This document shows positions 39,963 to 48,300 of a stretch of 57,706 nt of DNA, piece by piece. Source of the stretch: Asticcacaulis sp. AC466 (GTDB lineage: Bacteria; Pseudomonadota; Alphaproteobacteria; Caulobacterales; Caulobacteraceae); contig NZ_AWGE01000003.1 of assembly GCF_000495815.1 (NCBI RefSeq), positions 1 through 57,706 on the forward strand, in the 5' to 3' direction. Both the position numbers and the translations under genes were made by a program. The stretch's first letter is position 1; each line of letters opens with the position of its first letter. Under the pieces are notes generated by a model that was not told the DNA's origin, searched no databases, and saw only the letters and a list, made by a program, of their open reading frames with translations.

Positions 39963-40438
39963 AAACTCTATCTGTTGCCAAAGCCAAAGACCGCGCGATC
40001 ATGGGCAAGGTCAAATTGACACCCGTCTCGAAAGTGGAATCGTTCGTTGTCATCATGCGCGCCATGGGTGGCGACGATCAGCGCGCGGCACTGGCCGAAT
40101 TACATGCGCGTGGCCTTTGGCTTGGTGACGGCTCATATAGTGGTCACGATCAACAAAGCGCGGCTATCCGCGCCGCCGGTCATCCCGTGCCATCTGAAAA
40201 ACAGGAACGCAACGTTACCCTGGCCGCCATGGGATACTGCTCACCCAAGGCCCAACAATTCATTGACCTGTATGTTGCCGACGTGAAGCGCACGCCTGAT
40301 GCTTATGACGCGAGCGTCCGAAATTGGCCAGAACATGCGGCAGCGCGGATCATTGAAAACCTCACCCATGATGAAATCGACATCCTGATTAAAGACGCGA
40401 AAGCTGAAGCCCGCCTGTTGGCACGGCACGGACACTAG
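39959..40438 (+). CDS. hypothetical protein
   Basis: 159 residues from MKTLSVAKAKDRAIMGKVKL, helical, with SPKAQQFIDLYVADVKRTPD. Start fixed by an ATGA overlap. No family recognised. Confidence 0.65.
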   Translation: MKTLSVAKAKDRAIMGKVKLTPVSKVESFVVIMRAMGGDDQRAALAELHARGLWLGDGSYSGHDQQSAAIRAAGHPVPSEKQERNVTLAAMGYCSPKAQQFIDLYVADVKRTPDAYDASVRNWPEHAAARIIENLTHDEIDILIKDAKAEARLLARHGH

Positions 40439-40450
40439 GGAGATAGCGAA

Positions 40451-40762
40451 ATGGATACACTTGTTAAAAAAGGCCCGTACATCGTCAACGATTGCCTTTT
40501 GATGTACGGTCAAGTTTCGGGCGACGAGGACGAAGCGCCCTTTATTGCCGACTTCTCGGAAAATGGCACGACGGGCGAATATACCGACGCCGAACGCGCT
40601 ACCGCTGAATACTTTGAGCGCGCCGTCAACGCCTTTCCTGCCATGCTTGCGGCCTTGGAGGAATTAATCAGTGAGAAGAAGGCGCCGATTTATAATCTCC
40701 CGCCCCACGCGCAAGGCGTGATCCGTAGCGCTATCGCACAAGCCAAGGGGGACGCGGTCTAA
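40451..40762 (+). CDS. hypothetical protein
   Basis: 103 residues, acidic N-terminal half ([20 protein letters not shown]) and Ala-rich helix after it. AGGGAG precedes ATG 40451 by eight bases. Shares one base with the next gene. Confidence 0.65.
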
Positions 40763-41088
40763 TGGCTACTTGGCACCAAAATAAGAACGTCGCAGGCATG
40801 TCAGCGTTGTATAAATCGCACCCTACTGAGTGGAAAGTGGTCGATGACAAGCCCGGCCAGTTCGCAAGTGCTCAGACCTTCCGTACAAAACGGGAAGCCC
40901 TGAAACTCGCCAAACGGAACGGGGGAATTATACGTGAACCATTGCGCCTAATTCAAGGTCACACATATCGCGGCGTCAACATTTACCGCGCCGCACCCAA
41001 CTCTTCCGGCATCAAATGGGAGGCTCTTGGCTATGGCCGCGCCGACACCTTGGCCGGAATGAAGCAACTTATTCGGAGCGCGCTGTAA
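40762..41088 (+). CDS. hypothetical protein
   Basis: 108 residues, basic ([16 protein letters not shown]), with [20 protein letters not shown] resembling small phage proteins of unknown role. TAATG overlap with the next gene. Confidence 0.65.
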
Positions 41089-41210
41089 TGGCCGCCATAT
41101 TCGGCCTTGTCGCCCTTGTCCTAATCATCGCCACGGCCTGTAAATCAGTTGGCGCTGCAATCGTCCTGGCTATCTTCGCCGCTATCCTTATCGGCTTCCT
41201 GAAACGCTAA
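41088..41210 (+). CDS. 40-residue membrane protein
   Basis: [20 protein letters not shown] plus a second hydrophobic run (AIVLAIFAAILIGFL) and KR. Two short helices or one hairpin. ATG 41088 in a TAATG overlap; the longer reading from 41016 lies wholly inside the previous gene. Confidence 0.65.
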   Translation: MAAIFGLVALVLIIATACKSVGAAIVLAIFAAILIGFLKR

Positions 41211-41235
41211 CCCTGACACATGAAAGGACAAGCTG

Positions 41236-41505
41236 ATGAAACAATTTGCGGAACGCAGGCCCTTTCCATTGGCCGGGCACAAATGTCTTGGTGCGCGGAA
41301 GCTATATGAGACCAGTTGCGAGTGTGGTTGGTACTCAGACCCGGACCCTGAACGCGCGGCAGTTTATAGGCGATGGCGAGCTCACGTGAGGGAGCACGGC
41401 GCAGAAATGGAAACGTTGCAACAAGCCGAAGCGCGGGAAAAGCGAGAGCGCGACAAGCTTTCGGAACGTTTCCCCTTACTTACGGTCCGACGTGGGAAAG
41501 ATTGA
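41236..41505 (+). CDS. hypothetical protein with Cys cluster
   Basis: 89 residues. N-terminal HKCLGARKLYETSCECGW could bind zinc; C-terminal half is a charged helix (ETLQQAEAREKRERDKLSER). AAAGGACAAGCTG precedes the ATG. No family recognised. Confidence 0.65.
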   Translation: MKQFAERRPFPLAGHKCLGARKLYETSCECGWYSDPDPERAAVYRRWRAHVREHGAEMETLQQAEAREKRERDKLSERFPLLTVRRGKD

Positions 41506-41521
41506 GAGACTGGAATTTGAA

Positions 41522-41752
41522 ATGTTTGACCTTTCGCCCGCCTTCACCAATGACGGTTACAGCGTGACCTTTCGCCTACATAGCGGCAACCTGGTTTCGT
41601 GCTGTATTCACGCCTTTGGCCCGTATACGGGGGCAGGGCAGGCGCGCCCTACGTTTCAAGCTATCAGCCCGCCCATGATGGACGCGCAAGCGGCGTTTAA
41701 TATGGCGTGTCAGAAACTAAAGCCGAAAGACCTAGATTGTCTTTGGGATTAG
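41522..41752 (+). CDS. hypothetical protein
   Basis: 76 residues from MFDLSPAFTNDGYSVTFRLH; a GTG at 41492 would add ten residues and overlap the previous gene. Neither start has a strong ribosome binding site. Compact alpha/beta protein, no family recognised. Confidence 0.55.
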   Translation: MFDLSPAFTNDGYSVTFRLHSGNLVSCCIHAFGPYTGAGQARPTFQAISPPMMDAQAAFNMACQKLKPKDLDCLWD

Positions 41753-41781
41753 GGCTTGCCCCACATACCGGCCTATAGATA

Positions 41782-41811
41782 CCCTCTCGCCTCACAAGCG
41801 GGAGGGTTTTT
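41782..41811 (+). terminator. terminator whose 3' arm doubles as a ribosome binding site
   Basis: CCCTCTCGC pairs with GCGGGAGGG around CTCACAA, then TTTTT. GGGAGGG in the 3' arm is seven bases before ATG 41814, so hairpin formation would hide the ribosome binding site of any read-through transcript. Confidence 0.75.
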
Positions 41812-41813
41812 CT

Positions 41814-42164
41814 ATGCCTACAGACACGACACCTAAGGCACCCGGTTTCATAGGCTGGATAGGCGCTATCCTGCTACTCTTCGCCATTCTGTACGGCGTG
41901 TTCGGATGCTTTAAGCCCAAACACCACAACCCGGTTATCACCCACGCCGACACCACTGACACGCCCGTGAAGCGTAAGGCGGCCGCTGATACCGTCACGG
42001 CGTCGGGCTATTGGTGTCCTGTACCTACCGCCCTGTATGACACAAGCCCGCTTGGTAGCGGATGGAAGCAATACACCCTGACATGCGAGGAGGGCGGGCG
42101 CATGGCACGGTATCAGATACGCATGACGCCGGAGGGCGCACACGGCACGGTCAAACTGCTATGA
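41814..42164 (+). CDS. membrane-anchored protein
   Basis: 116 residues. One membrane helix (IGWIGAILLLFAILYGVFGC) near the N-terminus, then a soluble part with GYWCPVPTALYDTSPLGSGW. The helix ends with Cys32 but lacks a signal-peptidase II pattern at the usual place. Unknown function. Confidence 0.65.
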   Translation: MPTDTTPKAPGFIGWIGAILLLFAILYGVFGCFKPKHHNPVITHADTTDTPVKRKAAADTVTASGYWCPVPTALYDTSPLGSGWKQYTLTCEEGGRMARYQIRMTPEGAHGTVKLL

Positions 42165-42220
42165 CCTCACAGTGCCGCAGGGCTACCCTAGCCGCATAGG
42201 CAACGCTACCACACTGCAAA

Positions 42221-42250
42221 CCCCTCGCCTCATGGGCAGGGGTTTTCTTT
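42221..42250 (+). terminator. rho-independent terminator
   Basis: CCCCT (42221-42225) pairs with AGGGG (42238-42242), inner GCC/GGC, followed by TTTTCTTTT. Confidence 0.85.
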
Positions 42251-42337
42251 TGCCTAGTCTTTTGAACGCTGTTCATGACGGTCTAAGGGCAGGGTGTGCA
42301 ACCGAATCACAACGCACCACAATAGCCCTGAATATGT

Positions 42338-42470
42338 GTCTCAAGTCGTCTCATGTGAGCCCTGGTCGCACGTGCCTATGCGTTGTCTCGTTCAGTCTCG
42401 TACAATCTTATGCCGTCTTATGCCGTCTTATAGGGTGGCTTGGGTCCCTCTTTATGAGACGACTTGAGAC
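42338..42470. repeat. 17-bp perfect inverted repeat
   Basis: Arms at 42338-42354 (GTCTCAAGTCGTCTCAT) and 42454-42470, 99 bases apart, with tandem CTTATGCCGT copies between them. Part of the origin-like region. Confidence 0.85.
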
Positions 42471-42675
42471 GCGAGGGGCGCAGACCGCGAAACTCGAAAG
42501 ACCTCAAAACTACTAAATGCACTTGTTCGACTATTAGCTAAGTGTCTAACCGTTGATTATACCGACAGCACGGCAGCCGCTCAGCGCCGAAAATGGGTAA
42601 AAGCACTTGCCGGCGGGAAAACTTCGATCCTATTCAACGTTTTTGCGGTGACAGCGGAAAAATCGGCTACTTTGG

Positions 42676-42962
42676 ACCTGTCCCGGACCTGTCCCACCAC
42701 CTGTCCCATCAATTTGTCTATATAAATCAATAAGTAGGACAGGTTGGACAGGTTGGACAGGTATTATAAGGAAAGCTGTCGTAGGGGTACAAAAGCGCTA
42801 AAGCGAAACAACATGGTCGGATGAAAACGCGAAAAGGGGGTAACGACAGGTGTATAGGGAAATAGCTGTCCGGGCTGTCCAACCTGTCCCGAGCCTTATG
42901 TTTTCAGGTGTTGCGCGTGGACAGGTCCCCAGATGACCTGTCCCGGAATGGGGGACCTGTCC
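42676..42962. repeat. GGACAGGT iterons, ten copies in both orientations
   Basis: Exact octamers at 42676, 42687, 42699, 42737, 42746, 42755, 42882, 42919, 42936 and 42955, plus near-copies such as GACAGGT at 42845. The central three form a 9-bp tandem on the plus strand; the flanking groups are mostly reversed. Pattern of an initiator-binding iteron array. Confidence 0.75.
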
Positions 42963-42963
42963 C

Positions 42964-42995
42964 AAAAAGAAAACCCGACCTTTTTCAAGGCCGGG
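42964..42995 (-). terminator. rho-independent terminator of the primase-helicase gene
   Basis: Minus strand CCCGGCCTT-GAAA-AAGGTCGGG followed by TTTTCTTTTT, 25 bases after the stop. Confidence 0.85.
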
Positions 42996-43019
42996 AAAAC
43001 TTGCAATAGGATCGATGTT

Positions 43020-45548
43020 TTATACGTCGCGCCGAAAAACGCGTTGCCGTCCAAACCTGGCCGTGGCATCTCTACCGGCAGCACGCCACCCTGGTACACT
43101 GCGTAGAGCGCGGGCATAAAGTTGGGAATTGCGCGGATCGAGTGATGCCATATCTCGTCCAGCCATATCCACCCATACATCCAGGACGCAAACCACATCC
43201 CGATATCGAGGTTCGGCATCGTCAGCGTCGTCGAAATCTGCGGCTATCGGAGTGTTCAACCAGCCTTCAATCTGACCAGCAAGCATTTCTTCCGGTGTAT
43301 CCTGGCGCCGGCTCTCCTGAATAGCCAGCGCTTCCACTCTGGCGTCGGCTTCCGTCAGGTATAATGGTAACGTGCCGACCGGTTGTGTTTTTCGCATATT
43401 GCGGTATAAATATACCGCTTCCGCCCACAGTTGATCCAGGTCCCGTTGCAAGCGTTTGAAGTCAATTTCTTCGACAGTACAGAAGACAGGCCAGAACCGA
43501 CGGCCGCCCGTTGGGTCACGTAAGTACTCACCTTCGTTCGTCGTCCCCATGAAGATGCATTGCCGAGGCACATCTTCTGCGTAGCTGGCGAAAGGCCTGC
43601 GCATTCGATCAGTGGCCGCGGAGACAAACCCTTTAATAGTCGTCACTTCATGCTTGCTGAAGCCCTGCAACTCCGGAAGTTCGCATATCATCGACCCTTC
43701 CATCTTCTCGACCATAGTTTTGCGATCAGAAAAGTCACCCTCAAGCTCAGTGTACCAATCACGAGCGAGGATTCGGATAAACGTTGATTTCCCTTTGCCT
43801 TGTGCGCCTTCGAGAATTGGCACGAAGTCAAATTTATGCCCTGGTTCGAAAATCCGCGTGACCGCACTGACCAATGTCATTCGCGCGATCTGCCGATGGT
43901 AGGCATTGTCCTCGGCGCCCAGGTGGTCGATGAACATGCGGTCGAGCCTCGGCTTGCCGTCCCAGCGCAGGCTATCGAAATACTCTTTCACCGGATGGAA
44001 ACTGCGCTTGCGAGAGACCATCAGCACAGCAGCCTTCAAATCGCGGTCGCTCACCTTCAATGAGTAGCCGCCCTGACTGTCAGGCGCTTCGATCATTGCA
44101 CGCAGGGCGGCCAAGTGTTCGTCGCCCCACCGATCGCCCTTCACTTCGTCGCGCAGCGTCCAGAAGCCATCATCCAATTGCCGGCGCGGTTTCTTGGCGC
44201 CAACCCGGGCCTCTTTCAGGCGACCCGCCAACTCGATTCGCACGATCTGCTGTGAGAATTCGTTGAACCCTATGACGTTGCGGATGCGTTTATCGTACCT
44301 GACGATCAATTCGACATTGTGCAGACTGGCCTTGAGACCGTCATCGGTCAGTTGGAAGTAGGTTTTCCAGTCTGGATCTGGCGCAATGCGTGCGCGCTCG
44401 ACTTTGATCGGGGGCGGTGGCACCGATGCAATCAACAGGTCTTCCAGATCGTCTAACAGAATATCGGTCGGACTGGCTTTTTCCTGATAGGGAACAAGGG
44501 CTTTGTTTCCCACATCCGCGCACAAAAGGTCGGCCAGGTCATCGTCTTCATCGCCGTCGAGCAAATCGACATCACCGAACTGACGGTCAATCCGATTCTC
44601 TTTCGATGCCTTAATAAGCAGCGCCATGCGCAGTGGCCGTTTTGCACCCTTGAATGATTTCCAGACGCGAGCCTGGTCGCGCGGATCGTATTTCTCGGAG
44701 CCTTTCGACCACTCGGACCAACGTTCGAAGCCGAGGGCGCCGCCTTCGTACTGGTGGTGCAGCGCCATGCCGACCTGATACCACTGGTCGCGATCATCCA
44801 CCCAGTCTGAGGGCAGGTCCTCCATAATGCTGTCGATCTCATCGTCCGAGAGGTCCATCGGCCGCTGTTTGATCAAGCCGTTCAGATCGTCATCATCGTC
44901 GTCTTCATTAAGGTCGTTATCGAGCGCGCCCCAGGCCGCTACGTCGTCCGAATCAAGCAGCGGCCCCATGCCTAGGTCCAGCGCTTCGAAATCGATCTCC
45001 CGACCCCACCGATATTCCAATCCCGTGTCAGGATGGATCGACGGCGGCAGCACGGCCTGCACATTCGTTCCATACAGCACGACTTCCCAGTCGTATTTCT
45101 TGACGTTACGGTGTTTTTCCTCGGACCAAACTTGAGTGAAGCCGAAGGATTTGCCAAGCGTCAGTTTATAGAACGGCTTATCGGTGAAGAAATATAGGTG
45201 CCGGCTCTCGCCGCCGCTACCGCTGATCACATAGGGCGCTTGCCGGGCGTCGGGCCATAGGTCGAGGATGACTTGCCAGGCGGCGTCGGCCTGATCGGCA
45301 TCGCGAATATCCATGTCAATGAGGTGCAGATATCCCCAACGTGTTTTGCTGGGTTCACCGGTGCGGATGCCGATATTCTGGCCGCGGCGATAGGCTTCCT
45401 TTGCGGTCTGCCAGGTGTGAACAGGGGCAGCGGCCCAACCTTTATAAGGCGCCTTGGTCTTCGGCCGCAGCCAGTGTATCGCCAGGCCAGCGGCAATAAG
45501 CGGCTTAGCCGCAGACAGCATCCTGTCTTCGTTGCGTTCCCCGTTCAT
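43020..45548 (-). CDS. prim-pol primase/VapE-like superfamily 3-type helicase
   Basis: 842 residues. N-terminal bifunctional primase-polymerase region (APYKGWAAAPVHTWQTAKEA, DMDIRD metal-binding acids, SGSGGESRHLYFFT). Centre has a PriCT-like part (WYQVGMALHHQYEGG). C-terminus is a VapE/VirE-like ATPase with Walker A EGAQGKGKST (~577-586) and a FMGTTNEGEYLRDPTGGRRF sensor segment. Two internal linkers hold DEDDDLADLLC and LLDDLEDLLI, the phage-wide motif. It would prime and unwind at the adjacent iteron region. Confidence 0.93.
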   Translation of the reverse strand: MNGERNEDRMLSAAKPLIAAGLAIHWLRPKTKAPYKGWAAAPVHTWQTAKEAYRRGQNIGIRTGEPSKTRWGYLHLIDMDIRDADQADAAWQVILDLWPDARQAPYVISGSGGESRHLYFFTDKPFYKLTLGKSFGFTQVWSEEKHRNVKKYDWEVVLYGTNVQAVLPPSIHPDTGLEYRWGREIDFEALDLGMGPLLDSDDVAAWGALDNDLNEDDDDDDLNGLIKQRPMDLSDDEIDSIMEDLPSDWVDDRDQWYQVGMALHHQYEGGALGFERWSEWSKGSEKYDPRDQARVWKSFKGAKRPLRMALLIKASKENRIDRQFGDVDLLDGDEDDDLADLLCADVGNKALVPYQEKASPTDILLDDLEDLLIASVPPPPIKVERARIAPDPDWKTYFQLTDDGLKASLHNVELIVRYDKRIRNVIGFNEFSQQIVRIELAGRLKEARVGAKKPRRQLDDGFWTLRDEVKGDRWGDEHLAALRAMIEAPDSQGGYSLKVSDRDLKAAVLMVSRKRSFHPVKEYFDSLRWDGKPRLDRMFIDHLGAEDNAYHRQIARMTLVSAVTRIFEPGHKFDFVPILEGAQGKGKSTFIRILARDWYTELEGDFSDRKTMVEKMEGSMICELPELQGFSKHEVTTIKGFVSAATDRMRRPFASYAEDVPRQCIFMGTTNEGEYLRDPTGGRRFWPVFCTVEEIDFKRLQRDLDQLWAEAVYLYRNMRKTQPVGTLPLYLTEADARVEALAIQESRRQDTPEEMLAGQIEGWLNTPIAADFDDADDAEPRYRDVVCVLDVWVDMAGRDMASLDPRNSQLYARALRSVPGWRAAGRDATARFGRQRVFRRDV

Positions 45549-45572
45549 GCCGGAAACTGCCTTTCCGACGTA

Positions 45573-45887
45573 TTAGAGGTGTTCTACGAAATCTTCGAAT
45601 TTCAGACGGCCGTCCGACTTGGCGACGATCGCACGGGCGTTGTCGCTTCGCATATTCTGGCCGTTGCACCACCTGTAAAGGGCGTTCCGGCTGAACCCGA
45701 GAAACTTCCCAAGATTTTCCAGGCTGAGCGACACTTCGCCGTCAGCATAGGTCTTGTGGAACGCCGGAAACGCGTCGAACAGCTTCTTATACAAGGGCTT
45801 GTTCTTGAAGAACTCGCGGTTCTTGTCCCTCGGTTTGATGCCGAAACGGCGGCGAGCAGCGGGCTCCGCAGTTTGAGTTTGACTCAT
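45573..45887 (-). CDS. small HTH protein upstream of primase
   Basis: 104 residues from MSQTQTAEPAARRRFG. The C-terminal half (LSLENLGKFLGFSRNALYRW, then RSDNARAIVAK) is a helix-turn-helix. ATG 45887 follows TGAGG. It might be an initiator-loading protein or regulator of the primase gene; position favours a replication role. Operator-like dyad O16 is 50 bp upstream. Confidence 0.7.
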   Translation of the reverse strand: MSQTQTAEPAARRRFGIKPRDKNREFFKNKPLYKKLFDAFPAFHKTYADGEVSLSLENLGKFLGFSRNALYRWCNGQNMRSDNARAIVAKSDGRLKFEDFVEHL

Positions 45888-45936
45888 GTGAACCTCATTG
45901 AAAGTGGGGGCAACGTAACGCACCAATTCCACACAA

Positions 45937-45951
45937 TCAAGTTAAACGTGA
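45937..45951. promoter_or_regulatory. operator-like dyad O16 with adjacent partial copy
   Basis: TCAAGTTAAACGTGA, identical core to O5. A partial copy TCACTTTTCACGTGC follows at 45979-45993. Together they fill the divergent gap between the leftward primase unit and the rightward replication operon. Confidence 0.7.
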
Positions 45952-46123
45952 AAATATTTGCGCAATGGGGTTGCACTTTCACTTTTCACGTGCTTGTATC
46001 CGGTCATTCGCCGGGTGCTTCTGGCGGGTGTCCGGCCACAGTGCCGTTGTCGTTCCCGGAGAACCGGAGCGGGGCACCCTCCCGAAGTTCCCGGCGTTCT
46101 CACCGCCGAAATCAGGAGATCCC

Positions 46124-46690
46124 ATGTCCATCGAAGCGCTACTCGCTGAAAACACTAAAGCCATCCAATCACTGGCCGAAATCATGGCCAAGGTTGCCAC
46201 CGGGCAGGATGCAATCGTTCAGGCCGCCAAGGGCGCGACCGCCGCAAAAGCCAGCCCCAAGACCGAGGCTAAAGCCGAAACCAAGGCTGAAACGAAGTCT
46301 GATGACGCCGGCAAGACTGAAATCAAGTCGGATGCCAAGTCTGCGACTCAGGACGATCTGATTGCCGCGATCAAGGGCTACGCAGTCGGACTCTCGACGG
46401 AGGCCGCCGCCGCCCGTAAGGAAAATAAGGGTAAGCTGCCGGAAGACGGCGACTGGTCTGCTGAGGATCGCTTCAAGGACGCGGAAGCCACTGCCCGTCA
46501 AGCCGAACTCGACAAGCTGTTCAAGAAGGTCGGCGCCACCAACTACAAGACTGTACCCGCCGACAAGATCGCTGCCGTGATTAAGGCCGTGAAGACGCTG
46601 ACCGAACGCGGCAACATCCTGAACCCCGAAGACTTTGCTGATGACGCCGGTGGCGATGCCGGTGGTGATGACGACGATCTGCTCGGCTAA
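46124..46690 (+). CDS. replication-operon protein with acidic DDDDLLG tail
   Basis: 188 residues from MSIEALLAENTKAIQSLAEI; ATG follows CAGGAG. Residues 35-75 are a Lys/Ala/Glu low-complexity linker (EAKAETKAETKSDDAGKTEI), then a compact domain (LDKLFKKVGATNYKTVPADK) and a terminal Gly/Asp stretch ending DDDDLLG. First gene of the recombination/replication operon. No family recognised; the tail equals that of the DUF2815 SSB-like protein downstream. Confidence 0.8.
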   Translation: MSIEALLAENTKAIQSLAEIMAKVATGQDAIVQAAKGATAAKASPKTEAKAETKAETKSDDAGKTEIKSDAKSATQDDLIAAIKGYAVGLSTEAAAARKENKGKLPEDGDWSAEDRFKDAEATARQAELDKLFKKVGATNYKTVPADKIAAVIKAVKTLTERGNILNPEDFADDAGGDAGGDDDDLLG

Positions 46691-46696
46691 CGAATT

Positions 46697-46720
46697 CTGA
46701 GGGGAGTACGCACCCCTCAG
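46697..46720 (+). other. hairpin before the terminator
   Basis: CTGAGGGG pairs perfectly with CCCCTCAG around AGTACGCA. No T tract; seven bases after the 46690 stop. Confidence 0.6.
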
Positions 46721-46725
46721 ATGAA

Positions 46726-46767
46726 CCTTCCCCGGTACATCCCCCATCGTACCGGGGAAGGCTTTTA
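46726..46767 (+). terminator. strong terminator inside the replication operon
   Basis: CCTTCCCCGGTAC pairs perfectly (13 bp) with GTACCGGGGAAGG around ATCCCCCATC, then CTTTT. Located between the tail-bearing protein and the DUF1653-like gene, so it would separate or attenuate expression. Confidence 0.85.
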
Positions 46768-46847
46768 CGCAGGCAGCGGGACCGCACCACGCGGTTAAGG
46801 GTTCGTCCCTTCAGTTGGAATCCGACTGCTGTCTCCGCAAAAGCCTT
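46758..46847 (+). promoter_or_regulatory. structured leader ahead of 46859-47065
   Basis: AAGGCTTTT (46758-46766) can pair with AAAAGCCTT (46839-46847), closing three hairpins: ACCGC/GCGGT (46781-46795), AAGGG/CCCTT (46797-46811) and CAGTTGG/CCGACTG (46812-46828). The closing helix competes with the terminator stem for AAGG and ends beside the AGAGG ribosome binding site. Confidence 0.5.
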
Positions 46848-46858
46848 AGAGGTTTACA

Positions 46859-47065
46859 ATGTTCGAAATTGAACCCGGCCAAGTCTATCGCCATCACAGC
46901 GGTCGTGTCTATACCGTTTTGTACTTGGCGAATGCATCGGTCATATCAGATCGCTTTCCGATTACTGTTGTCTATATTGGTGCCAACGGTAACGTTTGGT
47001 CACGTCCATTAGCGCAGTTTTTGGAGAAATTTGAACTCCTTCACGATGGAAAGAGCACCGTCTAA
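46859..47065 (+). CDS. DUF1653-like small protein
   Basis: 68 residues: IEPGQVYRHHSGRVYTVLYL, then PITVVYIGANGNVWSRPLAQ and FLEKFELL match the DUF1653 pattern (Y.H..G..Y.V, VVY, W.R, F). Function of the family is unknown. AGAGG precedes the ATG. TAATG overlap with the nuclease gene. Confidence 0.7.
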   Translation: MFEIEPGQVYRHHSGRVYTVLYLANASVISDRFPITVVYIGANGNVWSRPLAQFLEKFELLHDGKSTV

Positions 47066-48288
47066 TGGCAGCCCATGCTCGCATAGGCCCGTCGTCGCTT
47101 AAGCGTACGATCAACTGCCGCGGCTCTATCCGCGAGTTGGAAAAGCTTACGCGCACGTCGAATGACGCGGCTGATGAGGGCTCCTGTCTCCACACCTTTT
47201 GCGAGGAAGTGCTCAATTCCGAAGGGCTGCTTGAGCCGTTCGACCTGATCGGGAAAACGTACGAGCACAATGGCTACAACCTAACGATCACCCTTGATCA
47301 CGCTGAACATGCGATCAACGGCATCGATTGGATACGCCAACAGCCGGGCGAACTTCTGGTCGAGCAGCGTGTCTCACTCGAACCATGGATGCCAGATCAG
47401 TTCGGCACTTGCGACGTGGCAATCCTCGACGACGACCTGTGCATCATTTTCGATTGGAAATGGGGCAGCGGTGTTCCGGTAAAGGTCGAGGACAACCCTC
47501 AACTCAAAGCGTACGCGCTTGGGTTTCTGCATACGGTTCTTCGCCCACGCGGGCAGGAGCCATCGACGTTCCGGCTGATCATAGAGCAGCCGCGCAACGC
47601 GAAGGGTGGCCGCTATTACGAACATTGGGACATATCCTTAGAGGACCTGCTGGAATTCGGGGAATTGCTCAAAGAGGTCTACGCCGACGTGATGAGCGGC
47701 ACGGCGCCATGCGTGGCCGGCGAATGGTGCAAAGAGACCTTCTGCGACGTGATGAAAACGGAGCAGGGGTGCCCGGCCTACAATCGCATGATGATCGATC
47801 TGCTCGGACCCGAGTTCGATGATGACGATCTGGATCTTGAAGACCCTGATCTGATCACACCTGAGCGACGTGGGCGTATCGTCAAGTGGGCGGCTGAGAT
47901 ACGCGCTTGGCTCGCCAAACTGCATGAAGACAGCATCGACGCGGCTTACGCCGGCCGTACTGATCCGGGCTTGAAGCTTGTGCCGGGCCAAAAGGGCGAC
48001 CGCTATTTCACCGATGAAGAAGAGGCCGAACTCATCCTGGGCGCGGCTCTTGGCGCCCAAGCTTTCACGTTTAAATTGAAATCTCCCGCGCAGGCTGAGA
48101 AGGACCTCAAACCTGGGCGGAAGAAGGTGGGCAATAAGACCGCATGGTCCGCGCTCACCGAACTGATCGGTCAGGACGAAGGGAAACCTGTTCTCGTGGC
48201 CGATTCCGACCCTCGCCCGGCCCTCAAACCGCTGCGCGATTACTTTGACGACGATGATGACGCGTCGACTTTTTCTCTTGATGACTAG
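47065..48288 (+). CDS. DUF2800 Cas4/RecB-like nuclease
   Basis: 407 residues. N-terminal Ser/Arg-rich start typical of DUF2800 (RIGPSSLKRTINCRGSI), PD-(D/E)xK core around GTCDVAILDDD and IIFDWKWGSG (~112-135) and Q/Y-helix (NPQLKAYALGFLH). Cysteines CVAGEWCKETFC and GCPAY (~210-235) may bind a metal cluster as in Cas4. Likely 5' or end-resecting exonuclease for recombination. Ends DDDDDASTFSLDD. An operator-like sequence (O17) lies inside the gene. Confidence 0.9.
   Translation: MAAHARIGPSSLKRTINCRGSIRELEKLTRTSNDAADEGSCLHTFCEEVLNSEGLLEPFDLIGKTYEHNGYNLTITLDHAEHAINGIDWIRQQPGELLVEQRVSLEPWMPDQFGTCDVAILDDDLCIIFDWKWGSGVPVKVEDNPQLKAYALGFLHTVLRPRGQEPSTFRLIIEQPRNAKGGRYYEHWDISLEDLLEFGELLKEVYADVMSGTAPCVAGEWCKETFCDVMKTEQGCPAYNRMMIDLLGPEFDDDDLDLEDPDLITPERRGRIVKWAAEIRAWLAKLHEDSIDAAYAGRTDPGLKLVPGQKGDRYFTDEEEAELILGAALGAQAFTFKLKSPAQAEKDLKPGRKKVGNKTAWSALTELIGQDEGKPVLVADSDPRPALKPLRDYFDDDDDASTFSLDD
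48065..48079. promoter_or_regulatory. operator-like sequence O17 inside a coding region
   Basis: TCACGTTTAAATTGA within the DUF2800 gene, coding for FTFKL. If bound it could act as a roadblock (stoperator) to operon transcription; chance conservation of codons is the alternative. Confidence 0.45.
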
Positions 48289-48300
48289 GAGGCTTGTCTT

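Larger units (their letters stand above)
42165..43019. other. 855-bp noncoding region, candidate replication origin
   Basis: Between convergent genes. It contains a terminator, a 17-bp perfect inverted repeat (GTCTCAAGTCGTCTCAT at 42338-42354 and its complement at 42454-42470), tandem CTTATGCCGT repeats around 42411-42433, an AT-rich stretch at 42712-42734, and ten copies of GGACAGGT/ACCTGTCC at 42676-42962, three of them at 9-bp spacing. No credible ORF. It adjoins the primase-helicase gene. Confidence 0.65.

Noticed and set aside
42172..42516. Rightward ORF of 114 codons in the origin-like region
   Set aside because: It runs through a terminator and one arm of the inverted repeat and has no ribosome binding site.
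42676..42962. CRISPR array
   Set aside because: The repeated unit is only 8 bp, occurs in both orientations and has irregular spacing; better explained as iterons.
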